NCBI RefSeq assembly: GCF_001425325.1
Contig: NZ_LMEH01000001.1
Location: forward strand, 729,898-793,897
Direction of reading: 5' to 3'
Source of the DNA: Leifsonia sp. Root1293
GTDB taxonomy: Bacteria > Actinomycetota > Actinomycetes > Actinomycetales > Microbacteriaceae
Length of the DNA stretch: 64,000 nucleotides
Part shown: one piece after another, positions 63,612 to 64,000 of the stretch
Layout: each line of letters begins with the position of its first letter
Position numbering within the stretch: the stretch's first letter is position 1
Translations under genes and position numbers: made by a program
The notes under the pieces: model-generated
What the model saw: the letters and a program-made list of their open reading frames with translations, nothing else
What the model was told of the DNA's origin: nothing
Databases searched by the model: none

Positions 63612-63650
63612 AGTGAACTCGGGGCCTTCGGCGGTCGGCAGGGGCTTGAC
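63612..63650 (-). promoter_or_regulatory. Bipartite promoter motif of the gene at 63321
   Basis: GTCAAGCCC at 63650-63642 and TTCACT at 63617-63612 on the minus strand, offset 33 bp, six bases before the ATG. The -10 is a weak TTCACT. Confidence 0.5.
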
Positions 63651-63706
63651 AGCCCGTCGGGCCGCGCCCTCGGTCGTCTTCGACGGATGGCGAAGGCTTT
63701 GTCAGG

Positions 63707-64000
63707 TCACTCGTGTTCCGGCAGGAGCGGCGTCGACCAGCCCGGATCCCGGCCGAGGTGCGTTGCCCTGGCGACGGATGCCGCTCCGAAGCGATCGCGC
63801 ACGGCGTCGAGCACGGTGTCGAGTCGTGCACCGTCGTTCCAGTCGATCGGCAGCTCTGGTTGGAGGGTGTCGGCCCGGGCCAGTTGCCCCAGCGAGACGC
63901 CGATGAGCGTGATTCCCCGCGCCGCGATCTCGGCTTGCGCCCCGGTGAACAACTCCCGCGCGACGTCCAGGATCACCGCCGTGCGGTCGGTTGGAGAGCC
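63707..64000 (-). CDS. DNA polymerase IV (DinB-type), C-terminal part
   Basis: Partial Y-family polymerase running off the right edge; the visible 97 residues are the little-finger domain. ITLIGVSLGQL and LQPELPIDW, then LDAVRDRFGAASVARATHLGRDPGWSTPLLPEHE, are typical of actinobacterial DinB proteins, which perform error-prone translesion synthesis. The start and palm/thumb domains lie outside the window. Confidence 0.88.
   Translation of the reverse strand, partial: GSPTDRTAVILDVARELFTGAQAEIAARGITLIGVSLGQLARADTLQPELPIDWNDGARLDTVLDAVRDRFGAASVARATHLGRDPGWSTPLLPEHE

Overview
The window is high-GC DNA with dense, mostly overlapping operons and ATGA/GTGA start-stop overlaps. It contains an actinobacterial-type translational ileS T-box, a glutamate kinase without a PUA domain, and SufC beside a MIP18-family factor. 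Families such as DUF4233, DUF4031, DUF7882 and the palindromic GATCGAGTAGCG repeats point to a member of the Microbacteriaceae (Actinomycetota). The genus cannot be fixed from this sequence alone.

Region 1 (1-29 kb) is core genome. In order it holds the end of a suf operon and a SAM methyltransferase, then valS with a GNAT acetyltransferase and a small protein. Next is an oligopeptide/nickel-type ABC importer with a divergent GntR regulator, followed by ileS (behind its T-box), folC, a DUF4233 protein and ndk. A 0.6 kb block of tandem palindromic repeats precedes a VKOR-family protein and the RNase E gene. The run ends with rplU-rpmA-obg-proB-proA-small membrane protein-nadD-membrane protein-rsfS and tRNA-Ala(GGC).

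Region 2 (29-39 kb) is metabolic and sensory. It has a BrkB/YihY membrane protein, an alpha/beta hydrolase with a cupin, and a minus-strand operon made of a chloroperoxidase-like hydrolase, a haloacetate dehalogenase with all expected catalytic residues, a TDT/SLAC1-type permease and an AlkA-like glycosylase. It also has a two-component cluster (receiver, LuxR-type regulator, multi-GAF kinase, flavin-nucleotide-binding protein). The two hydrolase loci share a conserved element of about 35 bp upstream.

Region 3 (39-64 kb) is accessory and stress-like. It includes Mn-catalase/SDR/zinc alcohol dehydrogenase, DUF2231/DUF4383/DUF2243 membrane proteins, CtaG, small acidic proteins, duplicated DUF7882 and uncharacterised loci, a CinA amidase, a CYTH-CHAD protein and two GAF-ANTAR regulators. 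An eight-gene glycosyltransferase/ATP-grasp island is inserted in it, and the C-terminus of a DNA polymerase IV lies at the window edge.

The main discovery candidate is a bipartite promoter signature that recurs upstream of at least a dozen region 3 genes. It consists of GTCAAGCCC (or a close variant) placed 32-34 bp before a TANNNT-like -10 element, with no recognisable -35. In six cases the -10 sits 5-7 bp before the start codon, which predicts leaderless mRNA. It looks like a dedicated, activator-dependent stress regulon that joins unrelated and mostly uncharacterised genes.
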